The notes under the pieces are model-generated. The model worked only from the letters and a program-made list of their open reading frames with translations, searched no databases and was not told the DNA's origin. From positions 38,650,287 to 38,714,286 of the forward strand of contig NC_092326.1 of the NCBI RefSeq assembly GCF_036785885.1: a stretch of 64,000 bases of DNA. The letters run 5' to 3'. How positions within the stretch are numbered: the stretch's first letter is position 1; each line of letters begins with the position of its first letter. This DNA comes from Coffea arabica (lineage: Eukaryota; Streptophyta; Magnoliopsida; Gentianales; Rubiaceae). A program made the translations under genes and the position numbers. Below, in pieces: positions 1-12,043 of the stretch.

Positions 1-1
1 C

Positions 2-235
2 CAAATTATGAGGGGTCAAATATAGTTATTGAAATTATATGAGAGTATATGTGGATAAGAGCTAAATCATTGGGGAGAAAAGTGTAATTTATCCTTAATG
101 ATAAAAAAAAGAAGTAAATACAACCAACTGAAGACAATTGGAATAATATTGGTTAATTTTAAAGATAACTACTATTTAATAAATTTAATTAATGTTATCT
201 AATACTACTTATTAGTTAGTTTAGTTCAAATATTT
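2..235. repeat. Dispersed repeat including a MITE right end
   Basis: This stretch is nearly identical and in the same orientation as 55168-55400. Its first 99 bases end in AAGTGTAATTTATCCTT, which is the right terminus of a MITE-like family seen complete at 54804-55263 and related to 58121-58550. The similarity continues past the MITE end to position 235, so a larger piece than the MITE was copied. No coding potential is seen. Confidence 0.7.
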
Positions 236-769
236 AAATTTCTATATTTTAAGTAGAAAATATTTTATTAAACTAACTTAAAAAATAATCATTGAATTGC
301 ATGTAATTGTAAAAATTTTAAATTGTTTTCTATGAAAAAATTTATAAGTATTTTATTCTAAATTTTGAATTATTTGTAATTGTCATGCATAATGTGGGAC
401 ATAAAGCTAATTAATACTAACATCATTAGATGGAAATGGTGAAATTTAGGCTCTGTTTGGATTAGCTGTTTTTTGGGATATTTTTGAAATATTTTGCTGT
501 AATAATGTATATGAAAAACTTTTACTGTAGATGTTTTTAGTGGTATTTTTGGGATATATTTTAGGATATTTTTAAATTCAATAGTAGAATGAGCCAGAAA
601 TGGCTTTATATACTAATCAACGCGTTTGAAAAAGGGACAGCAAATTGGAAATAAGGGGCTATATAATTGTCATGATCAACCACAAGTGCACTCTTCAAAT
701 TTCAATGGACATAACTATAGGAACATAAACAACAAGTGTAAAATAACAACAAAATTAAACCCCATATGA
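236..769. other. AT-rich 3' flank of the apyrase-like gene, no gene
   Basis: No ORF or RNA gene is supported here. From about 450 the sequence starts with CTCTGTTTGGATT and continues with T-rich runs. This resembles the short hAT-type MITE remnants also seen near 25853 and 58828, but I could not define both ends. Confidence 0.35.
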
Positions 770-1428
770 CTAGGCTGTCATTTGGCTTTCTGTGATTGAT
801 GAGGCAACATCAATGGCATAGCCCAGTGGCCATGTTGGTCCAGCCAACCAATCCTGGTATGTTATCTGATGCAGCAATTTAATCTCTTGCCAAGGATCTA
901 GACCTGTGAATTGCAGCATCTTTCCTGAATCCTGATTAATCTGAAGGATAAATGTACGAACAAGAGATTGAGATGCTTAAATGACGTACCCAATCCATCT
1001 ACCAATATAGTATACAGGTACACTAGATCCATGCAAATATAAGGAAGGTTAAGATCCTCCAATCGGTATTTGGATTTTGCATCTCGCATTTTTGTCCTGC
1101 AAGCCCGATCAGCTTCGTTCGCATAATCTGTTGCACGAATTACAGCTGCGTCTGCATTGCGATCGATAAGACCAAGCTGTTGATAGAAATTACTGAGGTC
1201 AGCATTAATGCCGAGGGAAGAAAAGATGCATCAGTAATGATAATGCATGCCCAATGCATACCTGAACAGACTTGTAAAAGAATTCTGGTGATATGTACTG
1301 GTAGTCTTGATCAGGCTCCCCTCCATCTCTCTCTTTCTCTCCACATCTGCAATTCTGTATTTTATTGAGTCCCAGAGCCTGTCTGACTAATTCCTTGCAT
1401 CTAGTTATGCTTGAACCGGATGGAGAAG
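770..1428 (-). pseudogene. Apyrase-like 3' exons (last three)
   Basis: Three exons read right to left. The first, 1428-1262, carries SPSGSSITRCKELVRQ and ends at a GTATGC donor. The second, 1176-990, follows a CAACAG acceptor, carries LPYICMDLVYLYTILVDG and ends at a GTACGT donor. The third, 903-770, follows a TTCACAG acceptor, begins LDPWQEI, contains WPLGYAID and ends SQMTA then TAG. Joining 990 to 903 recreates the family's typical VDG.GLDPWQEI block with correct phase, which is strong evidence for the splice sites. The 5' edge at 1428-1436 is the target duplication of the hAT insertion. Confidence 0.82.
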
Positions 1429-1451
1429 CAGTTACACAATGATGGAGCCAA

Positions 1452-1492
1452 GGGGGGGGGGGGGGGGGGGGGGAGAGGGGGCCATGGCCCCC
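1452..1492. repeat. Run of 22 G followed by a 16-bp palindrome
   Basis: Positions 1452-1473 are all G. After a short gap, 1477-1492 is the perfect palindrome GGGGGCCATGGCCCCC. Both lie in the subterminal region of the hAT, where related ends carry GGGGGGCC. The length of the G run may not be reliable. Confidence 0.8.
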
Positions 1493-1590
1493 TAAGTTTT
1501 GAAAATTTTAATTCATATAATGTAAATATATGTATAAGTCAAAGTTGGTCCCCCTAATTTTTTACAATTTTAGTTTATATTATGAAAGTT

Positions 1591-1598
<8 letters not shown>

Positions 1599-1622
<24 letters not shown>
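1599..1622. repeat. (TG)n microsatellite
   Basis: An uninterrupted TG dinucleotide run after a short TA run, within the hAT left part. Confidence 0.9.
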
Positions 1623-1944
1623 AATTAGCCACCTTTTGATTTAATTTTTTCTTCAAAAAAAAAGTTATTTATTTTTTATTGTACTAATTATTTAACATTC
1701 AAAAAATTAAACATATAATTTGATGATCCATAGTAAATTGACCCAATTTGATGTATTATAATAAAAGACTCAATTCATAATTATCAATGGGCTAAAATAA
1801 AAATAATTACTTTATTGGTCCATATACAAATATATACCTTAGTCTAATTGATAAAAAATTTAAAATTAGTGATCTATCCTCTTGTTGACTCATATACAAA
1901 TATACAAATAATTACTTGAAGGCTTGATGAAGACCAGAAATTGA

Positions 1945-2148
1945 GTGATATATCCTGTTATTGGCAAATTGATTATATTTGTTCTCATTCTTTCTGTATC
2001 AACTGCAACTATAGAACGTACATTTTCAATTGTGAATATAATCAAAACAAAACTCCAAAACAAGATAAAAAATAATTTCTTGAATGACTGTCTAACAATG
2101 TACATAAAAAAAATGGATGATCAAAATTTAACACTGATTCAATTATAG
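1945..2148 (+). pseudogene. hAT transposase C-terminal dimerisation fragment
   Basis: A 67-codon open segment contains LSVSTATIERTFSIVNIIKT followed by FLNDCLTMYI. This matches the C-terminal dimerisation region of plant hAT transposases of the TTF/MYM zinc-finger type, where an S.A..ER.FS motif is followed by a short helix and an L.. ..I.YI segment. The catalytic core and zinc finger are absent. A second degraded copy of the same segment runs through about 2585-2760. It cannot encode an active transposase. Confidence 0.75.
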
Positions 2149-2981
2149 ATGAATTTAGTTTTATGAAAGAACGTAAAAATCAATTTACTTTTAAGAAAAG
2201 AGGTTGAAATTTTAAGGTATGCTAACATAACTTTTATCTTTTATTAATTGAAAATAGTTATATTATATTGTATAGTTATATTTTTATTTTTTTCACAAAT
2301 GACATATTGAAGCATCTTCTCATAATGTACAATTTGGGTAGTTTGTTATGTTATAAGATATTTAATCAAAGGTTATTTTTTGTCCTAATTTTTGTTATGA
2401 CTATGCTGCATATATTTAAATAGACAACATTTATAATTAAAATTAATATTTGATATTTTAAGATGTCATATATTTAAATAGATGAAATTATTTCGAACAT
2501 AACATATTAAGATAATTTTGTTCAGAAAAATTTTGGCCCCCTTCCCAAGGAAAAAATCCTGGCTCGGTTTTATAGTCTATAGAATGGATATTTTCAATTA
2601 TGAAAATAATCAAAATAAAGCTCCAAAACAAGATAAAAGATTATTTCTTGAATGATTGCCTAACAATGTACATAAAAAAAGGAAGTTGTTCGAAAATTTA
2701 GCATTGATTCAATTAGAGATGAATTTAGTTCTATGAAAGAACGTAAAACTCCATTTACTCTTAATAAAAAAGGATGAAATTTCAAGGTATATTAACATAA
2801 TGTTTATCTTTATTTTAATTGAAAATAGTTATATTTATATTACATAGTTATAGTTTTGTATTTGCACAGGTGACATATTGGAGCATCTTCTCATAATGTG
2901 CAACTTAAGTGGTTTGTGATGTTATAAAATATTTAATCAAATGTTATTTCTTATCTTAATTTTAGTTATAACTATGCTACA

Positions 2982-4838
2982 TGATAAGAGTTTATTTTAC
3001 GTATTTTTAAGTGCATTTTATTAGTTAATTTTGAGTTGATTGTTTAGTTTTATAAATAAAATAAAGAGGTTTTTGGTAAAATTATATATTTCTTCATTTT
3101 TATGCAGGAATGATGATTCAATCACCAAAGGATGTCAAATGAGATGAAAATAGAAATTTGGTGATGAATTCAAGTGATAACCAGAAGAATGAAGTGAAAA
3201 ACGTTCAAGTAAGGAAATGCAATACAAATCAGTGTTGACACTCTTCGGTATTTTGACCATATTTGGAGCTACACTTATTGGATTAAGGTGATCTTTATAC
3301 CATTTTAAAGCTAAGAAAGAGACCTACAATTCGTATGAAGACATCGAAATCCAATTCTGCCATTTTCATGGACAAAAAGTCGGAATACAGAAGCTGCACT
3401 CTGTGGTCGGAATTGGAAACAGAGGTTTGACCAGGTGATAGTATTTCGACCATATCTCAAGCTGTACAACTTCGATTTGGGTGATTTTTATAGCATTGGA
3501 AAGCTAACTCAAAGGGCTACAACTTTTGTGTTTTGCACAAAAGCCAGTTCGGTCTTCATCATGGAGAAAATCGCAGTTGAAATAAGGGCAGAGTGAAAAC
3601 GCGAGTATACAAAACGCGAGTTTATGTCGCGTTTTGTGTAGGCGCGTTTTGTAGCCGAAAATTTGCAATTTGCTCAGCCATTCCTCTTGTGTTCAGACTA
3701 CTTTCCAGCTATTTTGAGGGACAGAAATCGGTGGCACATGCTTCTGCAACAAAAGAGAAGACCAAATGAGTATGGACAAAAGGAAATATCATATCTTTGA
3801 CTTCTTTTTACAAAATCTGAGTGGAGGAAATTATGAAGTGAGAGGAATGGAATTTCTCCCACCTTTTATGCAGAAACACAGAGGAGAAGCCTGAGCCATA
3901 CGTAGCTTAGCTTCTTACAGAAAAACATATTCTCTCTAGCTAGGTACTTGCAAGGGGCAATTGAGGTTTCATCTTGTAATCATCTAAGTTCAAGACAAAG
4001 GAGATTTTTTGGAAGGCTTCACCATATCTTGGCTAAGACTTTCTTTACTCTTTTTGTATTTGTAATTCATGATGATTTGCATTAATGAAGTTCTGAGTGT
4101 TTCATTATTCATGAGTAGCTAATTTCCTTAATCTAGGGAGTAGATGAAACTTATGGTCAAGTGATATGAAGTGATTGTGATTTATACTTGTTATATCTTG
4201 TATATATTAACCTATCTACTTGTGTATGTTGGATTACTTCTTGTTGTTTGATCACCAATAGCAGGTTTGTAGTTGTTTTTACTCATTGAGAAATGGTAAA
4301 AATAATGGAATGACATAAGTAGAGCTTGAGTAGTATATTCATGAGAATAGAAATACATTCAAGTGGATGAAATTTACATTTCCTGTGTGCACAAAACAGA
4401 ATTAGTATTTACCAAGAGATTAGGGAAAACTAATCTGTTTTAACCCATTATTATCATGAGAATGTGATTTTGGTATTATTGGAAATGAATCCTTGGTTAA
4501 ACAAGAGTAGTAACAAGTGTTAAATTCATTCGTTTTAGATCTTTTGTATTATATGTGGAATCTACATCCCTAGATCTTAATATTTAGTGAATTCTACTCC
4601 TATTGTGAATTGCATTTATCTAGCTAAGAATTTTTGTAGTTGAATTAAATTCTGAATTTTCTGCTCAAATTTATTGTGAGTCTAAATAATAGAGTAAATT
4701 AGTATCTAATAATTGTTCTAATTGCTCCTCGTGGGATCGACCCAATACATACCCAATACTACGCTTTTGGCCTGTATACTTGCAGAAAAAACGGGTATAA
4801 TTCGGAATTAAACTTGCACTTATAGTAAACACCCGTCA
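2982..4838 (+). repeat. 5' LTR of the Athila-type element (1857 bp)
   Basis: It starts TGATAAGAG and ends ACCCGTCA. It carries four CGCG motifs at 3600-3646, including the stem TATACAAAACGCG (3606-3618) pairing with 3628-3640. It also has GTGGGATCGACCC at 4731-4743. Relative to the 3' LTR it retains 120 bp (3282-3401) and lacks 49 bp. Confidence 0.93.
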
Positions 4839-4844
4839 AGTTTT

Positions 4845-4862
4845 TGGCGCCGCTGCCGGGGA
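4845..4862 (+). other. Primer-binding site, tRNA-Asp type
   Basis: TGGCGCCGCTGCCGGGGA starts seven bases after the 5' LTR. It is complementary to the 3' end of plant tRNA-Asp(GUC), with one mismatch from the usual GTTGCC. tRNA-Asp priming is characteristic of Athila elements. Confidence 0.85.
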
Positions 4863-5004
4863 GCGGCAATATTAGAGCCTAATCAACTCTATTAATTTAG
4901 ACAGATTTATTTTTATTAGTTGAGCTGACTATATTTAATCTTTTATTGTAATCAGTTTTTGACCATTGAAGTTGCATAATATCCCTTATTTCTGTTTGTA
5001 GTGT

Positions 5005-8000
5005 ATGCACCGGGAGTCTCGAGAAGTCGCACCCTTCGATCCAGAAATTGAGAGGACACTACGTAGACAAAGGAGGCACACACAACAGCAAGAGGAACAA
5101 GAGATTTGGCAACCAATAGAGGAAATTTTGATAGAACTACCGTTTGAAGAAGAAATGGCCGAAAACGAAGCAAATAGGCGAGTTCTACGAGATTTTGCTC
5201 TACCGGGAACACAAGGATCTCAAACAAGCATAGCAAGGCCTTCGATAAATGCTAACAATTTTGAGATTAAACCATCACTTATCCAAATGGTTCAACAATC
5301 TCAATTTGGAGGTAATGCAGTAGAAGATCCTAATACACACTTAGCTACATTCTTGGAAATTTGTGATACAATTAAAATGAATGGAGTTAGTGATGATGCT
5401 ATAAGGCTAAGATTGTTCCCATTTTCATTGAGAGATAAGGCCAAACTTTGGCTACACTCTCATGCTCCTAATACTTTCACCGGATGGGATGATTTATCAA
5501 GAGCATTCTTAAATAAGTATTTTCCACCAGGTAAGACTGCTAAGCTAAGAATGGATATCACTAGTTTTAGCCAAATGGAAGGTGAATCATTATATGAGGC
5601 ATGGGAAAGGTTTAGAGATTTGCTTCGGAAATGTCCACATCATGGACTGCCGGAGTGGTTAATCATACAAACCTTCTATAATGGTTTAGTTTTTTCTACT
5701 AAAACTATAATCGATGCAGCTGCAGGTGGAGCTTTAATGGGTAAATCACCCCAAGAAGCTCATAATTTGATAGAAGAAATGGCAGCAAATAACTACCAAT
5801 GGGCCAATGAGAGAGGTAATACAAGACGTCACGCAGGTATGATAGAAATGGACACTCTCAATATGCTGAGTGCTCAAATGAATAATGTGATGAAGTTGCT
5901 AAATAGACAAGGTGGAGTTAGTCCAAGTTCATCTAATGCACATGCAGCATGTTGTTCTATATGTGGAGGTGAACATGATACTAATGAATGTGTTGATTCT
6001 GAGCAGGTACAATTCGTCAATAATTACAATCGTAATGCTCAAAATAACCCCTACTCGAATACTTACAATCCGGGGTGGAGAAATCATCCAAACTTTGGAT
6101 GGAAGGATCAAGGGAATCAACCAAGGCCAGCCAATCCACCGGGATTTCAATCAAGGCAACAACAAGCTGAAACTAAACCTGGTTGGGAAATGGCAGTGGA
6201 AAAACTCGCAAAAGTTACTTCAGACAGATTTGAGCGAGTAGAAGGAAGATTGGACCAACTCACTACAATGTACAGGAATGTAGAGGTCCAAATTGGTCAA
6301 ATTGCTAGTTCTTTGAATAATCGTAATCAAGGAGAATTACCTAGCAAAACGGAGGTAAATCCTAAGGAGCATGTCAAAGCCATTACTCTTCGTAGTGGTA
6401 AGCAATTAGAAGATCCTCCAATGATGGAAGTTGAGAAAGATGAGAATGAAAAACAAGAAGAAAAGCAGAGGAACCAAGAGGCGATAGTGGAAGAAAATAG
6501 CCGGGAGAAATCAAGAGAAAATCAACCATCATCTTCCGCTACCATTCCAATACCTCCTGCGGTTCCATTTCCACAAAGATTAAAGCAAAATAAGTTTGAT
6601 AAAGATTTTGAAAAATTTGTTAAACTTTTCAAACAATTGCACATTAACATTCCTTTTGCTGATGCTATTTTGCAGATTCCGTCTTATGCGAAATTTCTCA
6701 AGGAAATCATGACTAGAAAAAGAAAGTTGGAAGACTGCGAAACAATAGCATTAACGGAGGAATGTAGTGCAATTATTCAAAACAAGCTACCACCGAAGTT
6801 GAAGGATCCGGGGAGTTTTTCTATACCTTGCACCATAGGTAACGTTGATTTTTCTAAGGCATTGTGTGATCTTGGTGCTAGTGTATCATTAATACCTTTA
6901 ACGGTGGCTAGACAATTGGGTTTGCATGAGCTTAAACGCACTAATATTACTTTGCAACTAGCGGATCGGTCTATTAGATATCCATTGGGAGTGTTGGAGA
7001 ATGTATTGATAAAAGTTCAAAAATTTATCATTCCAGTGGATTTTGTGGTGTTAGATATGGAAGAAGATGTATCTATGCCAATTATTCTTGGTAGACCATT
7101 TTTAGCTACTGCAGGTACTATTATTGATGTTAAAAATGGCAAGTTGAAGTTTCAAGTAGGTGAAGAAGAGGTAGAGTTTAATTTGCATGAAATGGGAAAA
7201 TACCCTTCTTTTACCGATCATGCTTATTCTATTGGCACAATTGATAAACTAACCCAAGAGATGAGTCAAGTCAACTTGGACTTAGATCCTCTTGAGTATT
7301 GTTTAATGAGTTTAGGTAAGCAAGAAGATGTTTGTGAAGAAATTGAAGAATTGGCCAAGTACTTGGATTTTCAAGCACCTTATAAAAGGGGAAATTTGTA
7401 TGAAAGTCTTGGCCAAAGAAAAGGGTTTTCACAACCTTCAGAAATTGAACCTCCAAAGTTAGAGCTCAAGCCACTTCCGACTCATCTAAGGTATGAATTT
7501 CTTGGAGAAAATAAAACTTTACCTGTAATTGTTAGTGCTGACCTTGATGATGAGCAGTGTGCAAAATTGTTAAGAGTTCTAAGAAGGCGTAAGAAGGCAA
7601 TTGGATGGACAATTTCAGACATTAAAGGTATAAGTCCTTCTATATGCATGCATCGCATTCTATTGGAGGACGGTTGCAAACCAGTGGTGGAAACACAAAG
7701 AAGACTCAATCCAAACATGAAAGAGGTGGTAAGAAATGAAATTCTTAAATGGCTTGACGCAGGTATAGTTTTTCCTATCTCCGATAGTGTTTGGATTAGT
7801 CCAATTCATGTGGTACCAAAGAAAGGTGGAATGACTACAATCGTGGGTAAAAATGATGAATTAATTCCATCTAGACTTGTGGTAGGGTGGAGAGTGTGTA
7901 TTGATTATCGTAAGTTAAATACGGTAACAAGAAAAGATCACTTTCCCCTACCATTTCTTGATCAATTATTGGAGCGAATAGCTGGATATGAATTTTACTG

Positions 8001-10356
8001 TTTTCTTGATGGTTTTTCAGGATATAATCAAATAGCTATAGCTCCAGAGGATCAAGAGAAGACTACATTTACATGTCCTTATGGCACTTTTGCCTTTAGA
8101 AGAATGCCATTTGGTTTATGCAATGCTCCTGCAACTTTTCAACGATGCATGATGGCTATTTTTTCTGATTATATTGAGAAAATTATGGAGATATTTATGG
8201 ATGATTTTTCTGTGTATGGTTCATCTTTTGACCATTGTCTTCATAATTTGGAATTGATTTTGCAGAGATGCGAGGAAACAAATCTTGTGCTGAATTGGGA
8301 GAAATGCCATTTTATGGTAAAAGAAGGAATTGTCTTAGGACACAAGATTTCCTCCAAGGGAATTGAGGTGGATCAAGCCAAAATAGAAGTTATCGAAAAA
8401 TTGCCACCCCCAAGCAATGTCAAGGGGATAAGGAGTTTTTTAGGACATGCTGGCTTTTATAGACGTTTTATTAAAGATTTTTCTAAAATAGTAAAGCCAT
8501 TATGTGACTTATTATGTAAAGATACCCCTTTTCAATTTGATGACAATTGTTTGGTTGCATTTGAAAGGTTGAAGAAGGAATTGATTACGGCCCCAATTAT
8601 AACTTCGCCCGATTGGTCACTACCATTTGAATTGATGTGTGATGCAAGTGATTATGCGGTTGGAGCAGTTTTGGGACAAAAGAAGGAAGGACGGTTGCAC
8701 GTCATTTACTATGCTAGCAAGTTGCTAAATGAGGCACAACTCAATTATGCAACTACAGAAAAAGAGCTATTGGCAGTGATATTTGCTTTGGATAAATTTA
8801 GATCTTATTTAGTAGGATCTAAAGTTATTATATATACGGACCATGCAGCTCTTAAATATTTGTTACATAAAAAAGATGCAAAACCAAGACTAATTCGGTG
8901 GATTCTTTTATTGCAGGAATTTGATGTGGAGATAAAAGACAAAAAGGGAACGGAGAATCTAGTAGCGGATCATCTATCACGCCTAGAATATATTCCAATC
9001 AAGGATCAAGTTCCTATTCAAGAGAATTTTCCGGATGAGTTTGTCCTAGCAATTATCAATTCTCCATGGTATGCTGATATTGCTAATTTTTTGGTAAGTG
9101 GAGAGATTCCAAGGGGAATTAATTACCATCAAAAGAAGAAATTCTTACATGATGTCAAAAGTTACTTTTGGGAGGAACCATTGCTGTATAAGCATTGTGC
9201 CGATGGTATGGTACGTAGATGTATTCCCGAAAATGAGGTACATAATATTTTATATCATTGTCATAACCTTGAAACAGGTGGTCATTTTAGCACTTCAAAA
9301 ACTGTGGCAAAGGTATGGCAATCAGGGTTTTATTGGCCAACTATGTACCGAGATGTTCGGGAATATGTTAAAAGTTGTGATGCATGCCAAAGAACTGGAA
9401 ATATATCTCGAAAGAATGAAATGCCCCTAACTACCTTCTTAGAAGTTGAATTATTTGATATATGGGGTATAGACTTTATGGGACCATTTCCTAGTTCTTT
9501 TAATAATAAGTACATCTTAGTAGCAGTGGATTATGTTTCTAAATGGGTAGAAGCAATCGCTTCACCTACTAATGACTCTAAGATTGTACTTAGATTCCTT
9601 AAAAAGAATATTTTCAGTAGATTTGGTATACCTAAGGCCATAATAAGTGATGAAGGAAAACATTTTTGTAACAAACAACTGGATTCCTTATTGTTTAAAT
9701 ATGGCTGTAGGCACAAGACATCACTCCCGTACCATCCTCAAGCCAATGGACAAGCGGAGCTAGCTAATCGTGAGATAAAGCTCATTTTGGAGAAAACTGT
9801 GAATAAATCACGCAAGGATTGGGCTACAAAGCTAGATGACACACTATGGGCTTACCGAACGGCATTTAAGACTCCTTTAGGGATGTCGCCGTATCGTTTA
9901 GTCTATGGAAAATCTTGTCACTTACCTGTAGAGATTGAACATAAAGCTTATTGGGCTATTAAAGCAATTAATATGGATTTTAATCTTGCAGGTGGAAGGA
10001 GATTACTTGAGCTGAGTGAATTGGAGGAACACCGGTTACATGCATACGAAAATGCCAAAATTTATAAAGAAAAGATCAAATATTGGCATGACAAGCACAT
10101 TATTCCTAAACAATTTCAGGTAGGGCAAAAAGTGCTTTTATTCAATTCACGCCTGAGGTTATTTCCAGGAAAATTGAAATCAAGGTGGTCTGGACCATTT
10201 GAAGTCACTCAAGTATTTCCCTATGGAGCGGTTGAAGTGGCAAATTCAAGAAATGAAAGGTTTAAGGTCAATGGACAACGATTAAAACCCTACTTGGCAG
10301 GTGAAATCGTACCCAAGGGGCTTATATGTCTTTTGGGTGAACCCTCTTCAATTTAA
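5005..10356 (+). CDS. Athila-type gag-pol polyprotein (1783 aa)
   Basis: One open frame encodes the structural and enzymatic proteins of the retrotransposon. From N to C terminus: a retrotransposon gag domain (about residues 90-270), a zinc-knuckle-like [13 protein letters not shown] near 317, an aspartic protease with DLGAS near 622, a reverse transcriptase with FMDD near 1064, an RNase H with CDAS and TDHAALKY, an integrase zinc finger (HCH...CDACQ) from about 1415, and an integrase core with aspartates in GIDFMG (about 1490) and ISDEG (about 1548) and glutamate in QAELANRE (about 1585). The start is the first ATG after the leader. The absence of any stop over 5.3 kb, with catalytic residues present, suggests a recent and possibly still functional copy. 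A stop at 10354-10356 separates it from the env-position ORF. Confidence 0.93.
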   Translation: MHRESREVAPFDPEIERTLRRQRRHTQQQEEQEIWQPIEEILIELPFEEEMAENEANRRVLRDFALPGTQGSQTSIARPSINANNFEIKPSLIQMVQQSQFGGNAVEDPNTHLATFLEICDTIKMNGVSDDAIRLRLFPFSLRDKAKLWLHSHAPNTFTGWDDLSRAFLNKYFPPGKTAKLRMDITSFSQMEGESLYEAWERFRDLLRKCPHHGLPEWLIIQTFYNGLVFSTKTIIDAAAGGALMGKSPQEAHNLIEEMAANNYQWANERGNTRRHAGMIEMDTLNMLSAQMNNVMKLLNRQGGVSPSSSNAHAACCSICGGEHDTNECVDSEQVQFVNNYNRNAQNNPYSNTYNPGWRNHPNFGWKDQGNQPRPANPPGFQSRQQQAETKPGWEMAVEKLAKVTSDRFERVEGRLDQLTTMYRNVEVQIGQIASSLNNRNQGELPSKTEVNPKEHVKAITLRSGKQLEDPPMMEVEKDENEKQEEKQRNQEAIVEENSREKSRENQPSSSATIPIPPAVPFPQRLKQNKFDKDFEKFVKLFKQLHINIPFADAILQIPSYAKFLKEIMTRKRKLEDCETIALTEECSAIIQNKLPPKLKDPGSFSIPCTIGNVDFSKALCDLGASVSLIPLTVARQLGLHELKRTNITLQLADRSIRYPLGVLENVLIKVQKFIIPVDFVVLDMEEDVSMPIILGRPFLATAGTIIDVKNGKLKFQVGEEEVEFNLHEMGKYPSFTDHAYSIGTIDKLTQEMSQVNLDLDPLEYCLMSLGKQEDVCEEIEELAKYLDFQAPYKRGNLYESLGQRKGFSQPSEIEPPKLELKPLPTHLRYEFLGENKTLPVIVSADLDDEQCAKLLRVLRRRKKAIGWTISDIKGISPSICMHRILLEDGCKPVVETQRRLNPNMKEVVRNEILKWLDAGIVFPISDSVWISPIHVVPKKGGMTTIVGKNDELIPSRLVVGWRVCIDYRKLNTVTRKDHFPLPFLDQLLERIAGYEFYCFLDGFSGYNQIAIAPEDQEKTTFTCPYGTFAFRRMPFGLCNAPATFQRCMMAIFSDYIEKIMEIFMDDFSVYGSSFDHCLHNLELILQRCEETNLVLNWEKCHFMVKEGIVLGHKISSKGIEVDQAKIEVIEKLPPPSNVKGIRSFLGHAGFYRRFIKDFSKIVKPLCDLLCKDTPFQFDDNCLVAFERLKKELITAPIITSPDWSLPFELMCDASDYAVGAVLGQKKEGRLHVIYYASKLLNEAQLNYATTEKELLAVIFALDKFRSYLVGSKVIIYTDHAALKYLLHKKDAKPRLIRWILLLQEFDVEIKDKKGTENLVADHLSRLEYIPIKDQVPIQENFPDEFVLAIINSPWYADIANFLVSGEIPRGINYHQKKKFLHDVKSYFWEEPLLYKHCADGMVRRCIPENEVHNILYHCHNLETGGHFSTSKTVAKVWQSGFYWPTMYRDVREYVKSCDACQRTGNISRKNEMPLTTFLEVELFDIWGIDFMGPFPSSFNNKYILVAVDYVSKWVEAIASPTNDSKIVLRFLKKNIFSRFGIPKAIISDEGKHFCNKQLDSLLFKYGCRHKTSLPYHPQANGQAELANREIKLILEKTVNKSRKDWATKLDDTLWAYRTAFKTPLGMSPYRLVYGKSCHLPVEIEHKAYWAIKAINMDFNLAGGRRLLELSELEEHRLHAYENAKIYKEKIKYWHDKHIIPKQFQVGQKVLLFNSRLRLFPGKLKSRWSGPFEVTQVFPYGAVEVANSRNERFKVNGQRLKPYLAGEIVPKGLICLLGEPSSI

Positions 10357-10371
10357 GAACCCTAATATGTG

Positions 10372-10421
10372 AGTCGAGCAAACGACTATAAACAAAAGCG
10401 CTAATTGGGAGGCAACCCAAT
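10372..10421 (+). other. Two hairpins just after the gag-pol stop
   Basis: Hairpin 1 has stem AGTCG (10372-10376), loop AGCAAA and stem CGACT. Hairpin 2 is ATTGGGAGGCAACCCAAT (10404-10421), a six-pair stem with loop AGGCAA, preceded by GCGCT. The non-autonomous element has the same arrangement at 35149-35201, with the second hairpin starting 47 bases after its own stop (48 here). Function unknown; an RNA signal is inferred. Confidence 0.6.
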
Positions 10422-10767
10422 GTTTATGTTATTTGTGTTAATTTTTTTGTGATTTTTAGACTTAAATAAGTGTTTTAGTTAATTTGTTGTTTTTGTGTTA
10501 TAGGGTTGGCAAATGGAAGCAAGAATGACCATTTGAGGTGAAAAGGGCAAACTTTGATCAAGCAACTCAACCCCTCGATTTGTGTTAAAGGTGTTTTTGA
10601 TTCATTATAAAGGGGTAAAATGCATGTTGTTATCATTTTACATGTGCGCACATTGATAAGATTTGGAAACAAATGATCCATGATGCATTTTGAGTGATTG
10701 GGGTACCAATGGTAATTTTTCAAAGTTCATTTTCTGCAAAAAAATTGCAGAAGAAAACGCACCAAGC

Positions 10768-11113
10768 ATGAAAACGCGCTTATGAATCGCGTTTTCATCA
10801 AAGCGCGTTTCAAATTCTGCAACGAGACTGAAGAAAACGCGCTTAAAAAACGCGACACCAAGTCGCGTTTATCAGCTAAATCGCGTTTTCAAGCCTGGAT
10901 CATAATCCAAAAACGCGACTTCAAATACGCGACTAAAAGTCGCGTTTTATAACACAGCCGCGTTTTGTATCCTGCAAGATTTGTACATAAAACGCGACTT
11001 TAGAAACGCGAGTTGAAGGCGCGTTTCTAGTCGCGTTTTCTGTGTCCCTATATAGGCTTCAGAAACGCGATTTCAGCTTCATTTCTGCCTCTGTTCTTAA
11101 TTTTCCAGGCGCG
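10768..11113 (+). promoter_or_regulatory. CGCG-motif cluster with TATA box, possible internal promoter
   Basis: About 17 CGCG cores, mostly as AAAACGCG or CGCGTTTT, lie within 350 bp of otherwise AT-rich spacer. Several form inverted pairs: an 11-bp stem ATGAAAACGCG (10768-10778) with 10788-10798, and ACGCGACT with AGTCGCGT around a three-base loop near 10927-10945. CTATATAGG (11048-11056) looks like a TATA box just downstream of the dense part. CGCG cores are the known binding sites of plant CAMTA factors. An internal promoter for the env-position ORF is inferred. Confidence 0.45.
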
Positions 11114-11377
11114 TTTTTCTTTTTCTCTTCTACCCAACTCACAAATCTTCCATTTTGTTGCATAATCTTGCTAGAAAACATCCACCCAACACCTTTTGAG
11201 CTTCATACAACCTTTTTAACTGATTAAAATCAAGAAAAACACCTCAAATTCAGTTTTTGAAGGATTGAAGGTTAGGGTTCTTCAACTCTAATTTCTTCAA
11301 TTGGAGGTCAATTGGAGGTTGTTTCATAGGGCTTTTTGCATTTTTAGCATCACCAAACATCCTTCTACGTGATTGAG

Positions 11378-12038
11378 GTAAGTTTCTTCATCGAATCTTT
11401 TGATTTTTGAAAGTCATATTTTTTATCCTGAGCTATCTGACATCTTTTAATGTCGACAATTTGATGATGTATTTGACTGTTTTTGAATTTATTCATGCTC
11501 ATTGAGATTGTTTAAGTATGTTTATGAGTTTAAATGTAGCAATTTGTTGGTCATTATTGCTTTATAAATTCATAATTGCTATATTTGAAGGAAATTGACA
11601 AATGAAGTTAGGATGTTTTTGAGCCATTGGTGATGTTTAATTATGGTTAAGAATGGCTAGTTGGTGATGTTTGAGCATGTGCATTGTGTATAGTGAATAA
11701 TTTGGTTGATTTGGTGAGTTAATTGGTTTAATTTTTGCTTAAACATGATTATAGCTATAAGTATATTTTTATTGTTAAGTTTAAATAGTTATAATCATAA
11801 TTGTTGTTAATTTCACTGATTGGGTTATAATTATTCAATATCTTGTTTCAATTGGTGATTTTGAGAAATTTTTGGCATAAATTATGGCTTCTTCTTGATC
11901 CGGTCTTTTACATTAGTTATTGACGAATTGTCACTTGTAAGGACACATTAGAGATTATTTGGATCATTTTAGGATATTCATTGCCAAATTGTGCATTGTG
12001 TCTAAATACATGTGGTTAATTGCAACATTTTCTTTTAG
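11378..12038 (+). other. Putative 5'-UTR intron of the env-position ORF
   Basis: GAG|GTAAGT at 11375-11383 is a near-perfect splice donor. A pyrimidine-rich tract ending TCTTTTAG at 12038 is a good acceptor, six bases before the ATG at 12044. The 661-base interval is T-rich and has no long ORF. The acceptor could also be used by a longer splice from the main LTR transcript. Confidence 0.5.
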
Positions 12039-12043
12039 GTACT

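Noticed and set aside
1452-1473. G22 run as a biological G-quadruplex signal
   Set aside because: Homopolymer length is unreliable, and the run sits in a G-rich hAT subterminal region; nothing further supports function.
4845-4862. tRNA-like sequence
   Set aside because: Only the 18-base complement of a tRNA 3' end, i.e. a primer-binding site; no tRNA gene.
10768-11113. Possible CRISPR-like array of AAAACGCG repeats
   Set aside because: Repeats are short, in both orientations and irregularly spaced, and this is plant nuclear DNA.
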